A DNA stretch of 64,000 nucleotides, taken from NCBI GenBank assembly GCA_905178155.1, contig CAJINV010000003.1, positions 7,187,612-7,251,611 of the forward strand, in the 5' to 3' direction. The stretch comes from Amoebophrya sp. A120. Lineage: Eukaryota; Sar; Dinophyceae; Syndiniales; Amoebophryaceae. Shown piece after piece: positions 45,789 through 57,202 of the stretch. The translations under genes and the position numbers were made by a program. The notes beneath the pieces are model-generated. The model did not search any database, was not told where the DNA came from, and was given only the letters and a program-made list of their open reading frames with translations. The number at the start of each line of letters is the position of its first letter. The stretch's first letter is position 1.

Positions 45789-46436
45789 NNNNNNNNNNNN
45801 NNNNNNNNNNNNNNNNNNNNNNNNNNNNNNNNNNNNNNNNNNNNNNNNNNNNNNNNNNNNNNNNNNNNNNNNNNNNNNNNNNNNNNNNNNNNNNNNNNNN
45901 NNNNNNNNNNNNNNNNNNNNNNNNNNNNNNNNNNNNNNNNNNNNNNNNNNNNNNNNNNNNNNNNNNNNNNNNNNNNNNNNNNNNNNNNNNNNNNNNNNNN
46001 NNNNNNNNNNNNNNNNNNNNNNNNNNNNNNNNNNNNNNNNNNNNNNNNNNNNNNNNNNNNNNNNNNNNNNNNNNNNNNNNNNNNNNNNNNNNNNNNNNNN
46101 NNNNNNNNNNNNNNNNNNNNNNNNNNNNNNNNNNNNNNNNNNNNNNNNNNNNNNNNNNNNNNNNNNNNNNNNNNNNNNNNNNNNNNNNNNNNNNNNNNNN
46201 NNNNNNNNNNNNNNNNNNNNNNNNNNNNNNNNNNNNNNNNNNNNNNNNNNNNNNNNNNNNNNNNNNNNNNNNNNNNNNNNNNNNNNNNNNNNNNNNNNNN
46301 NNNNNNNNNNNNNNNNNNNNNNNNNNNNNNNNNNNNNNNNNNNNNNNNNNNNNNNNNNNNNNNNNNNNNNNNNNNNNNNNNNNNNNNNNNNNNNNNNNNN
46401 NNNNNNNNNNNNNNNNNNNNNNNNNNNNNNNNNNNN
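45789..46436. other. Assembly gap, 648 N
   Basis: A run of N exactly between two copies of the duplicated ankyrin segment. Its true size is unknown; the corresponding interval between the next two copies is about 2.9 kb. Confidence 0.99.
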
Positions 46437-46604
46437 CCTACAACTCAAATACACCTTCACTCGCTCCTGGTTTAGGAATGCACAAGAACTGGTTACTATC
46501 CTACTCACAAGAACTGGTTACTATCCGCCATTGCAGGAGTGAAGATTGAGCAGGTGGTCGTGCAGTCAGTCTGGTCGACGAGGCGTTTATCTCTAGTACA
46601 ACTT

Positions 46605-47388
46605 CTACTTTGCCGCGCTGCCCTTGTTTCCGGCTCCTGCGTTTGTGGGGGATGAGGTAGACTTTGCTGCAGATGAAGAGGATGCTCCACCGCCCCTTCT
46701 CGGCGACTTGCTGCTGCTCTCGGCTGCTCCGCCACTACTTCTCCCCGCAGACATCAGCATGGAGTTCACCGTGGCCTCGTCGTCCTCTAGGAAAACCCGG
46801 TCGGTGGGCACCTTCAGCTTCAGTTTGTGCTTCATGAACCCGCGCACGTAGCTGCTGGCCAGGTCCCACACGTCGTGGCAGTCCGGGGACGTCAACAGGT
46901 TCACGTCCGCCTTCTTCTTGATTAAGAGGAGAAAAACCTGCTGGTCGAAGTTAATCGCAGCTAGGTGGAGCAAGGTCATCCCCGTGTCCGGGTCCCGCGT
47001 GTTTGGCGAGACGAAGGCCAGTATGAAAATGTGCAAAAGTCTGCTACTAGTATGTACCTCTTGCGTGGAAGAAGAAGATGAAGAACAAGAAGACGAATAA
47101 AAATGCAAATTCTAATATGGTGAAAGATGAAGTAGGTGACATTATATTTTCAACTTGTGGTGCGCGGATCCTCACTTGACTTCTTTGTTGTCAAAGTTCA
47201 AGAGGCAATAAGTACAAGTGACAGATTCTTCCATATGCATAACGTTCAAACCGGCGCGAAGCTTGGGAACGTCTTTCTCTTTGACGGCCTGGACGATCTC
47301 CTTCGGACCAATGTCGTAATCCGCAATGAATGAGCCCCATCATCTTCTTCACCTCTTTCTCTTCCTGGGACTTCTTCTTTGCCGCTTT
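46605..47388 (-). pseudogene. Ankyrin-repeat gene fragment, copy 2, frameshifted
   Basis: Exon B (47043-46605) is identical in frame to copy 3 and encodes an ankyrin unit (DPDTGMTLLHLAAINFDQQV, then KADVNLL) and a Ser/Gly-rich tail. Exon A (47388 to about 47176) carries a 4-bp duplication (ATGA) at about 47327-47334 that shifts the frame after MMGLI. The fault may be biological or an assembly error. Confidence 0.65.
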
Positions 47389-47393
47389 CTGCA

Positions 47394-47453
47394 GATTAGG
47401 AGACAGCATCCTCGTCACGACGAGCCTCGACTTTCTGAGAAAACAAAAACTAT
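47394..47453. repeat. Repeat R1, copy b
   Basis: GATTAGGAGACAGCATCCTC followed by the shared tail up to ...AAACAAAAACTATAT. Continuous with ankyrin exon A of copy 2. Confidence 0.85.
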
Positions 47454-48164
47454 ATCAGATCAGATCAGAATATTACCGTTTGGTATGCTCGCACTCGTTG
47501 GTGCGGCGGTGCAACAGTTTTTTGGAGAGAAACTCAAGAGACCCCCAGTGAAAGCTAGATAGATAGATAAAGAAAAAGCTGGACGGACTAGTGGAGAGAG
47601 AAAAGAGGAACGAGAGCTACAGTGAGCCACTACCTGTGCCTTGACTTAAGATGATTAAACAACGTTGATAAAAGGTAAAGGAAAAAACAAGACATACTAC
47701 GCCCTTGACTGAGAACTAGCATTTTTGTTACAATAATTATACTCGTTGGCGAAAAATACATTTTTAGACGGGGACCAGGCGAGCTGTACGAAATCTACTT
47801 TTTGAACCTTCTGTAGTGATGAGAGCTAGCTTTTTCGCGTACTTTTAGGACCATAGCATGCGGACCAGGCGAGACGTTTTTACTGGCTTACTCACGGGAA
47901 AGTTTAACTTTAGCGAGCGACGCTCTTTCTGTAGAACACTAGACCAGCCTCAGTTTCCTCTTTCCTGTAGCAACACGGCCCTCACGTCCGCTCGTTCGTA
48001 TATCTGCATATCGATGGAAAAGAACAGGCTGAACTCGCATATAGCATCGTGATTTGCTACGCACAAATCACTTACCGCGTGTTCATCCTGGGGGGCTTAG
48101 TGTTACCAAAGTTGCTCCGTCGTCGTGTGTGAGGGCCGTGTTGCGTGTGCGTCTGCAACTACTA
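47454..48164. other. Intergenic, no gene recognised
   Basis: Unique sequence after R1 copy b. No coding signal. A GATCAGATCAGATCAG run begins it. Confidence 0.45.
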
Positions 48165-49019
48165 CTACTGCGGGTCCGCGCGCGCCGCTTCCCGTGCAGC
48201 ACGCTGGCGCTTGAGTCTCGAATTCTGTTGGTCGCGGGTGCTGTTAAACTCGTCCCGGTACTCGATCGCCTGCGCCAGAGCCGCGCCCGGGCTCCCATAC
48301 GCCTCAGGCTTCAGCGTCTTTGTCGGGTGCCACATCTCACCTTGGTCGTCCTTCAGAGGCACTTTGACCAGGAGTTTTTCTTCTTTCGTGAACGTAATGT
48401 AGCGCGGGAGCACAAGATCTCTGACGCCTTCGATCAATTTCCGTTTTTCGTTCGCACGCACTAGCGGGTCCACGCGCTGGCGGCGGACAAGAGGGCGGGG
48501 AGCTTCCGGGGGGCGTCGCTGCTTCAGCTTTGCGGTGACCTGCTGCTTGAATTCTTGTACCACAGCCTGCTCCTTGATCTCACGCATGTGTACGAAGGCC
48601 AAGCGAAGACAAGAGAAGTCCTTGAAGCTCCAAACCTTACTACTCTTCTTGCAGCTGTCGCATCTGCACCTGACCCCTTTGAGCCGCTTCTCCTCCGATG
48701 GTTTGAGGCCCAGACGAAACGCGGAGCGGTATGCTGCTGGATCGAAAGTCGCTGGGGTGCATACGAAGTGCGGGAAGTCCTTCACCTCCTCGAGGATGTC
48801 GAAGAGCTCGTGGTGAAGCGCCTGAAGCAGCTGTTCTTCGACTGGGTGGAGGTCCGGCGTTCCTAGCCGACCCGGTCCCGGCAGAAGTGTGGACGCCGGT
48901 GTCGGTTGCCTATTCCCCAGCCCAGCAACGACGCGCTCCACTCCGATGTAGCGCGAGACAACTCCCAAAAACTTCTTGTCCTCCTGCCCAACCCTCCGAG
49001 CCCGCTGCTCAATGTTCGC
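48165..49019 (-). CDS. Hypothetical basic coiled protein, truncated at repeat R1
   Basis: Frame of about 285 codons to a TAG at 48165. It contains a Cys cluster (RCRCDSCKK), a basic helical stretch (EFKQQVTAKLKQRRPPEAP) and a Gln/Arg/Ala-rich end. Coding continues up to NIEQRARRVGQEDKKFLGVV and then meets R1 copy c at 49020, so the 5' part is cut or rearranged. Family not recognised. Confidence 0.5.
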   Translation of the reverse strand, partial: ANIEQRARRVGQEDKKFLGVVSRYIGVERVVAGLGNRQPTPASTLLPGPGRLGTPDLHPVEEQLLQALHHELFDILEEVKDFPHFVCTPATFDPAAYRSAFRLGLKPSEEKRLKGVRCRCDSCKKSSKVWSFKDFSCLRLAFVHMREIKEQAVVQEFKQQVTAKLKQRRPPEAPRPLVRRQRVDPLVRANEKRKLIEGVRDLVLPRYITFTKEEKLLVKVPLKDDQGEMWHPTKTLKPEAYGSPGAALAQAIEYRDEFNSTRDQQNSRLKRQRAAREAARADPQ

Positions 49020-49098
49020 GATTAGGAGACAGCATCCTCGTCACGACGAGCCTCGACTTTCTGAGAAAACAAAAACTATATGGACTAGCTTTTCCGCC
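49020..49098. repeat. Repeat R1, copy c
   Basis: Same word as copies b and e, with the longer shared tail to ...GGACTAGCTTTTCC. It abuts a coding frame directly on its left side. Confidence 0.85.
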
Positions 49099-49543
49099 CT
49101 GCTGGTACCTGATTGAGTTATTTCATTTTGATACAAATTTGTCGTGCTGATCTGTGTCAGCACGTGATCCTTTCGCCGGAACACAAATCTTCCACAAAAT
49201 GCCCGCTGCTGGGGTGGTCGGGGCGCCGGAGTGCCTGGCTTATTCCTGTGCTGTCTGGTGAGTCACACCCTTCACAATGGCGAGAAAAGGTCCGAGTCTG
49301 TAGCGTTCGTAAGGTTCCAGTATTCAAAACGTGCTCTACAGCAGCGAGGCGTGCAGCGAGGACCACACCGTGACGCCCGTGCCACAGAGGTGGCAGCGAG
49401 GCGCCCTCCCGCCCGGCCACGGAGGTGGCCCGGGCCGTGCTCCAGTGCTCCACGGAGGTGGCTACACCGGGTGCAGCAGAGGCTGCATCAAGTCCAAGTT
49501 CGCATGGCTGGCGCCTCCACTCGGATCCCGCCGCCCTGTGGCT

Positions 49544-50088
49544 TTACTCCGCCATGCGAATCTTGCCGGCTTTGTCGCGTAAACAGGGTGGCTCTCGTAG
49601 GTGTTTGCGGTTCGTGACGTTGTGCGGAGGGCAGGCAGGGCAGACTTCCACCCGCTTCACGTAGTGTCTGCCCTGGTGCATGAAGAGGCTCCCGCTGGCG
49701 ACCTTCTCGGCCGGTAGTGCGGGTTTGGCTCCAGCGGTGGAGCTGCTGCTGTGCGTCGCGGCCTTGGTCTTCATGGGCCGGGACGTGGAGGGTGCTGGCG
49801 CGCTTGCCAACTGGAGGGCTGGTGCAACTCCTGGCGGCAATCCATGCGGCACTTTAAGGTAGTGCGGCTTCGGCACCGCTGACTTCCCGCGCTTGCTGAA
49901 GAACGGTTCGTCTTCCACTGGGTCCAGCGCTTCCTCGCACAACACACTGCTGCGCTTTCGCCCCTCCTGTGCCTGCTTCGCCGGCTTCCCCGGCTCACCT
50001 TCCGACCCGCTGTACTCCTGATCGCTCCCGCCTGCTGCATCCTTGAAGACGACGTCGCCGGAAAACCGCAGGTCGGCGGCCAGCTTGT
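49544..50088 (-). CDS. Hypothetical protein, truncated at repeat R1
   Basis: Open frame ending in TAA at 49544. It begins at the R1 junction with VYKLAADLRFSGDVVFKDAA, then Gly/Lys-rich and Ala/Ser-rich stretches, then VCPACPPHNVTNRKHLREPP with a CxxC pair that could bind zinc. No domain identified. The 5' part is missing at R1 copy d. Confidence 0.45.
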
Positions 50089-50090
50089 AG

Positions 50091-50160
50091 ACGAAAACTT
50101 GTCTTCCAAAGATTAGGAGACAGCATCCTCGTCACTACGAGCCTCGACTTTCTGAGAAAA
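50091..50160. repeat. Repeat R1, copy d
   Basis: Includes the extra upstream word (ACGAAAACTTGTCTTCCAAA) also found at 43550. The tail diverges after GAGAAAACA. Confidence 0.85.
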
Positions 50161-50444
50161 CAGAAGATTTTACATATACGTAAACATTAAGTGGTTGAAG
50201 ATAAATCACATTTACATCACGTTCGAGCTATCTGTTTTTGCTTCCTTCAAACGAAAGCCGTCGCGCTGTCTTGCTCCCTACAACTCAAATACACCTTCAC
50301 TCGCTCCTGGTTTAGGAATGCACAAGAACTGGTTACTATCCTACTCACAAGAACTGGTTACTATCCGCCATTGCAGGAGTGAAGATTGAGCAGGTGGTCG
50401 TGCAGTCAGTCTGGTCGACGAGGCGTTTATCTCTAGTACAACTT

Positions 50445-51224
50445 CTACTTTGCCGCGCTGCCCTTGTTTCCGGCTCCTGCGTTTGTGGGGGATGAGGTAG
50501 ACTTTGCTGCAGATGAAGAGGATGCTCCACCGCCCCTTCTCGGCGACTTGCTGCTGCTCTCGGCTGCTCCGCCACTACTTCTCCCCGCAGACATCAGCAT
50601 GGAGTTCACCGTGGCCTCGTCGTCCTCTAGGAAAACCCGGTCGGTGGGCACCTTCAGCTTCAGTTTGTGCTTCATGAACCCGCGCACGTAGCTGCTGGCC
50701 AGGTCCCACACGTCGTGGCAGTCCGGGGACGTCAACAGGTTCACGTCCGCCTTCTTCTTGATTAAGAGGAGAAAAACCTGCTGGTCGAAGTTAATCGCAG
50801 CTAGGTGGAGCAAGGTCATCCCCGTGTCCGGGTCCCGCGTGTTTGGCGAGACGAAGGCCAGTATGAAAATGTGCAAAAGTCTGCTACTAGTATGTACCTC
50901 TTGCGTGGAAGAAGAAGATGAAGAACAAGAAGACGAATAAAAATGCAAATTCTAATATGGTGAAAGATGAAGTAGGTGACATTATATTTTCAACTTGTGG
51001 TGCGCGGATCCTCACTTGACTTCTTTGTTGTCAAAGTTCAAGAGGCAATAAGTACAAGTGACAGATTCTTCCATATGCATAACGTTCAAACCGGCGCGAA
51101 GCTTGGGAACGTCTTTCTCTTTGACGGCCTGGACGATCTCCTTCGGACCAATGTCGTAATCCGCAATGAGCCCCATCATCTTCTTCACCTCTTTCTCTTC
51201 CTGGGACTTCTTCTTTGCCGCTTT
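50445..51224 (-). CDS. Ankyrin-repeat protein, intact two-exon copy
   Basis: Exon A 51224-51016 and exon B 50883-50445 join by GT-AG (GTGAGG...TAG) in phase. Together they encode a charged helix (KAAKKKSQEEKEVKKMMGLI), a segment with paired Cys (CTYCLLNFDNKEV), one clear ankyrin unit (DPDTGMTLLHLAAINFDQQV) with KADVNLL, and a Ser/Gly-rich tail. Ankyrin units mediate protein binding. Upstream exons are not seen: coding stops at the acceptor CTGCAG beside R1 copy e. Confidence 0.68.
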
Positions 51225-51229
51225 CTGCA

Positions 51230-51308
51230 GATTAGGAGACAGCATCCTCGTCACTACGAGCCTCGACTTTCTGAGAAAACAAAAACTATATGGACTAGCT
51301 TTTCCTCG
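51230..51308. repeat. Repeat R1, copy e
   Basis: GATTAGGAGACAGCATCCTC plus the tail to ...GGACTAGCTTTTCC, as in copy c. Confidence 0.85.
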
Positions 51309-54300
51309 TCACTTTCTCCCTACAACATTGCGCAACGTGGTTCGCAAGAAGAACTAACATGGCAGCTAGGCACCAAACTCCAACTGGTACAATTGCCGTC
51401 GCCGACGTGGTGAAGATGTTACAACCCAATGCAATCTCTGTCTCGTAGTTTTATATTTTCATCCAAAACTGTATTCTGTATCCGTTGCATTCCCTTCGTT
51501 AAACGCCAAGGTGCTGATGTTGTTGGAAACATCCACATCGGCAAGGGTAAGCAGCGCAAGCGCTACCGCTACTGCATTAAAGTTCATTTTTTGCTCACAC
51601 AAGAACGCCCTATCTTGTTATCAGTTTTCCTGGTCAATGAAGTAGCAAGCTATGCGCAGCTGTTGTGGACAAAAGTGCGAAGAACGAGGGCAGCAACTGC
51701 ACAAGGACAAGCGGAGAGACAGACTTTTGCTCGACCTGAAGTTCGATCATCCTCCTGCTGCTGACTGTACTTTTTTTGTAGCCGTACGATATTTTTGCAT
51801 CATTTAGTCCTTTCTAATTTTTTTTTAATTTTTTCTAAGAACTCGAAGTATGCCATTGCCAGCTACACTTTCCAGAAGACCCTCCGGCTCTCCTCCCTGA
51901 GCTCGTTCCTATAGTAGTAAAATCAATATATTTAGCGTAGCATTTATATTGCTCCATCAAATATAAAAGTAGACTAGATCCGCAGTCGTGCTCGCGACTC
52001 GGGGTGTCGGTGTGGAAGGTCGTCACCAGATCAACTGGGATAAAGATAATGTTACATGCGGACGAGTGGAAGCTCGCTCTTATTTTTCGTTAATATCTAT
52101 ATCTTTTAGCATGTGCATGCCCAGCAGTTGCCAGCCAGACATGAACTACTACGCTAAGGAGCAAAGAGTCAACTCTGAAAGAAGGAGTCAGATTCAATTC
52201 ATGTTCCGGGTAGTAATTAGAACTGCAAAATGCACTTTTTTCATTTTGCCGTGTAAAGTGGTCTCGAGATGAGAAGAAAGGAGCCTCCTGCTGCCATTCG
52301 CTTTACTTAGCCGTAACATGATACATTGAATTCGTCTCCACATCATCATCAGAGAGTGAGCTAATCCTAGTTGTCGGTCCTCCCACCCGCACATAGGCCC
52401 ATACCGTTAACAAGCGGAGACGCTAGCGATTAGGGCAGAGCGAACTGCCATGCTTCCGATCTATGACAATGACGTAGTTGTAGTTCTTGAAGCATTTAAA
52501 TAAATATGAAGAGGATGCATGGTCGTGCATTCTCTCGGAAGTCCCTCCCTCGGCGCCACCAATCCGCGTGAATTGTTTCTCCTGATTACGCATACGTAGA
52601 GGCTGACGCTATTATTTTTCATGTTGGCGTCATTTCCACACAAGGCCACGGCACACTGTCTTCATGCTCTACTTTCTATAAAAACGTCGAGTGTATAGAA
52701 TCGCGTTCTGATTTCCATTTCCATGTATTTCTAAATTCCTCTCGTCGCCTTTGTGACGGACGACACAGAGCCAGAAGCCCTGTCGCACTGTCTTGATGCA
52801 CACGAGAGGACAGATTTGTATGTATACTTACATAGTCGTGCTTGTGGTCTTGGATGTATAAGATAGACAGAGCATCGGACTTGAATATAGGCCAAATCGA
52901 AGACAACTATTTCTATTTCCGATTCTTCGCATGAAGGTGCTCTTTCATTTCTTACCTAGCCCAGGCGTGGGCAACGACTCGGAGGTGCATAGAAACATTG
53001 TACGACACGGGCATCGGCATCGTTGCGCTTGTTGATTGTCCGCTTGATGTAAAACTAGAAGTCCAAACTCAGCCAGTGCGCATTGCAAAGTTTTCAGGAC
53101 CACGATGTCATATTTTCATCAGGTACAACGTACATCTACATTTACTGTCAATATTGTACAACTAGCGGCAAGACATGCCTCGTTATCCTTAAGTGTGACA
53201 GGATCATGAAATAGAAATACCACCAGCAACTACAAGATACTAGACAACTCCACACGACGGAAAACTTCTCGTCGGCAATGTCCAATCGATGTCCTGTAAG
53301 GTGGCGTAGCAACCGTTCTGTGATGACGAGCATATAATTTTTCTTCCTTAGTTTACTGCTTGTTCTATCTTCGATTGCAAGTGACTCCAGAATTCAACGT
53401 GGTTCCCGATAGATTGGAACCATGCTGAAGCTGATGCAAGGCCAACCATTCTGCTGCAGCAGCGCCAGCAGCGAACAGCAGGCTGTCAACATCAAATGAG
53501 TCATAGAGACCTTGCAACTCCTTTTTTTTGAATGGCGACATCATTGACGTAACAAAAAAAACTCGCTATAAAGATATTTTTTTTTTTCTTTCTGCTACAT
53601 CGACTGCACATCATGCTTTTAAGTATGTTGTGTAAGGCTACGGACACCCACGGCCATGACTCTCAGTCAAAGAGCCTGAATAATGAAATGCGTGAAATTA
53701 CAAGGAATCCTGACACTAGGCTACTGCTTGCGCCCCCTAGTACTCACGAATTCCTAAAAACAAAACGTATGGCTCCTGAATGCAAATGCAACTTGTTCTC
53801 GCAACTTAATCGTCTTCGTGCAAAAGTGTTGGAATCAAATTCATCAACGTCGCGAGTATAATCGTCGCACTCGACATCGCTTGAGGGTTTTTCGCCTCAC
53901 CTAGTATTCGAGCTCGAGAATGAATCGACTAAACAACATCAGAGAACGAAATAACAATCAATATAGAACCTTGGATCTCAATAAAAATAATTTTATTTTT
54001 TATGAAGCAACGCCTATGATCTCGCTTTTACTCCAGACGATGCCCCCTTGGAGCGGCTGTGAGAGCTCCGCGAAGCGCCCTCATGAGCTAAGACTCGACC
54101 ACGCGCAATACTGTAATAGAGGCGGTTACAGGTGAATCTGGCCGTGTACAAGCCGCCTTAAAATCTAAAAACGTAAGGCCAGGACCTGGTCGTGAGATGA
54201 CTGGAAAGAATAGGCCGGAACAACTTCGTGGCCCAGTTTTATTTAAGATTACGTGGCTTTACTGCACAAAGTGCATACAATCACTTCGATTCATCTACAG

Positions 54301-55080
54301 ACTTAGTTCTTGTTTTTCTGATTTTTTTCATTTCATTTTATATAGGTATAGCTTGCATGAAAAATCTGATTTGCCGTTCCACTCCGATGGCATACTATCG
54401 ATAAAGCAAAAGGAGCAGGAACACCTAGTAGCGGCTTCATATTGTTGCACTAGCAGATACAGAACATGCCTACAACTTTTTCATTAACATGCCAGAAATA
54501 AGAGATGGAAGCTTTCTTGCAGCGCAGCCGCAGCGTCGGTATCCGCCTCTTGTACATACTTATTTCTTGTTGGTAAAGATAGACCGTTCCGTGCGTGGTT
54601 TTCGTCCGGAGGTCATCGTAGTGCCAACGTTCTTCTGGTTCTGTTCTTCTTGGTAAGTCGAATACAAATGCGTACGCTGCTGCGTGAGTCGTTCCTATTG
54701 TACTGCTATGGCGTTCTGTCTTCGAAAGTAACCAAAATACCCGAACTGGATAACGAGCTTGAAAGGTTGCAGGCAAAATTCGGCTTTGTGCGAGTATTTC
54801 AAAAGTAGTATACGAAAATTCGTGGCCAAGCACGACTTATAGTTGCGAAATAGATGCAAAGGGAGCAAAAATGTGCACAACTAATAGAGTTAGAGTCGCC
54901 AAAGTATAGTCTACTTACCTCGTCATGGTAGAGGTGCGTGGCTTTGGCTTTTGGCTATGTTGATATATGATTTATTGAAATTGAGGTTGATATATACATA
55001 GAGTTGCACAGTCCCTCTCCCTGCTCCAGGCCCAGCCGTAACACAGTCACACATCCGTCGGTCGTTTGCTGGTCGCTCGT
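51309..55080. other. Gene-poor stretch
   Basis: About 3.8 kb of AT-rich sequence with only short frames on both strands. None has a motif, and no introner element or RNA gene was found. Confidence 0.45.
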
Positions 55081-57150
55081 TTACGGCATGCAGCACCCTG
55101 GACGGTGCGCAGAAGACTCTCGCGAGGAAATAGTTCGCGTTCGTCTGCCGACAAGCACCGCAGCGCCTTCAGGTTCACTCCCAACCGGGCAGTCGGGAGA
55201 CCACGACCAAGCTCCGTCGTCTTTGTGTCGGTATATCGCATACAGTTTTCCCTTGCGCGATCTTTTGCTTTTCGCTATGGCCGAACCGCTACCACAACGG
55301 TCGTGTAGTACCGCACGGGTATTGTCATCTTCTCCCTCATGCGACCCCTTTCGGAATGCGTGCTCGGACAGGAGGCGTGTGTGTTCCTTCAAGTTCTTCA
55401 GCGTCAGTGGGAACACTCCCGGGGGAAGAGATTGCGTCGAACCGGAACTCGAGTAGTTGATCTTTCTGGACCTGGAATTGGTATCGGACCTCTCGTCTGA
55501 AGCCGAATCTATACCCTGCAAGTTCTACAGCCCCTCTGCCGCGGCCCTCTGCTTTTTTGCAGCATTGATTCGGATATTAATTTGCCCGCATCATCATCTT
55601 CTACAACTTGGAAATTATAAGCAGTACGAAAGAAAGAAAGCGAAACTGATGCAGTCGCAGCTGTTGGCAAGCTGTAAGCTGCTAATTCTTCGATAGACAG
55701 ATACGAGCTTCTAGCGAATTCAAGTTCAACCTCTGAAGCGATCATCTATATTCCAGTGGGGTGGGCGATTTTGATTGCATATAGACATAAAAGAAACAAG
55801 CACGCACAGGATACGGACAAACTGAGCATGGGGGGAGAGCAGAGGCCATATGAACATTTTTGTGCTTTGCATAGAATCTGGCGCGGTTGAGGTGCTTGCG
55901 TTTTGAATCACGCGCATGTCGTCGGTATGAGGCCCCCTGGTGCCGTATCCTGTGTAAAAACGTTCCCGATCCATAGCCATATTCAAGTTGGAAAGTGAGC
56001 GACGCAATTGAATCCGGAAGCTCAAGCTGTTGGAGTCACGCATGACGAGATTCTGCGTATCTGTATTGGGAGCGCAGCTTGGCAAGCGCAGTCGCATCAC
56101 AAACCCACCACCTTCTGCTTCTCCTCTTTATAGCATCACAAATTCTACAGAGACGCGACTGCTTACTAAAGGGCAAGGATGCCTGTTTCTGTCATGGGAC
56201 GCATGCGCATTCTACTTACTTACAGACGTTTCTCTTCCTGTAAAAAATGATGGAGATGCAAACGGGCATGACAACTCTGGGAGGGACGTATTTACCCAGC
56301 ATATGCCGCGGTAGCGATGCAGCGTGACCGGTCGCGAACGTCTTTTATCTACTGCGGGTGGTCGTGGTGCTATGCATTTCAAAGATGCCTCGGTCTCAGC
56401 GAAAACCTGTGAGTGTATGTTGCATCGTGACCGAGAGACGTCCAATGCTTATCTACAAGGACTGGAGATCGATGGCATCATTTCTCACGCAGTCTAGGCA
56501 TGTAGAAGCCCAAGCCTCCGCAGAATTTGCTACGCTCTGTGCGGATGATTCTCGCAAATGCAAAAACTCCATGACTACAGTCATGCACTTTCTTCCACAC
56601 CAAGACATACTTGCATGCATTTGATAGAAGATAGTCTGCGCCCCACGGGGTGTTGTGCGTCGTCTACTAGTTCCAGACTCGGCTTGGCCTGCCATCGCTT
56701 AGATTGAATGGTGCGGCTCGGGGCTGGAGTAGAAGATGAAGATGGGGCCGACCAGGCTAACGTCCCCGATGCAGTCACGCTGGACGGAGTTCCGCGCAGT
56801 GGTCCTTGTCCTTCATGCTGCCGGTCATCGCGACTCCGACTCCGCCAGCCGCCTAGCGAGCTTGTTGCCTGGGCCTGCCGCAATCTTGTTCCCTGGTCCT
56901 CTTGCTCCACGTGGTTCCCGTTCGGTTCATCTTCACCAGATGAAATAAACTCAATATCTTCAACTGACTGAATGCATCGAGATCCCGGCGGCTCGTCTTT
57001 TGCATTTTTGTTTTTTTTTCGGAGATTTCGCACTAAGCATCGCTCCGCTGCAAATCTCGAATCTGTCCCGGGATCGAGTGCGGGGAAATCCAGTGGTTGT
57101 GCATCCGCGAGAAAGGCAATAGCACACCAATGCCATTACACTCTGACCAC
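55081..57150 (-). CDS. Hypothetical gene with one introner element
   Basis: Best-supported parts are 57060-56632 (low complexity with an acidic SVEDIEFISSGEDEPNG) and 56365-56230, joined in phase across the element 56371-56626 and ending in a GTAAGT donor. Frames near 56100-55860 (MRDSNSLSFRIQLRRSLSNL) and 55500-55081 may be further exons. No domain recognised. Exon limits are approximate and the start was not found. Confidence 0.4.
56371..56626. mobile_element. Introner element, family E, diverged
   Basis: Left TATGCATTTCAAAGATGCC, right AAGACATACTTGCATGCATTTGATA in structure (CTTGCATGCATTTGATA at the end). Flanks GGTGC and GAAGA match poorly. Phase across it is open. Confidence 0.6.
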
Positions 57151-57202
57151 TCATCTCGTTTTATTGTTAGTATACGAATAATACTCTACAACTAAAGTCT
57201 AT

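Larger units (their letters stand above)
50277..51308. repeat. Ankyrin segment duplication, copy 3
   Basis: Near-identical to 46437-47453 over about 1 kb, at a spacing of 3840 bp. The last 80 bases are R1 copy e. Confidence 0.92.

Noticed and set aside
45532-46549. Long open frames across the N run
   Set aside because: They are open only because N positions contain no stop codons.
51309-55080. Several frames of 60-130 codons in the gene-poor stretch
   Set aside because: No conserved motif, no element and no splice-consistent partner frame.
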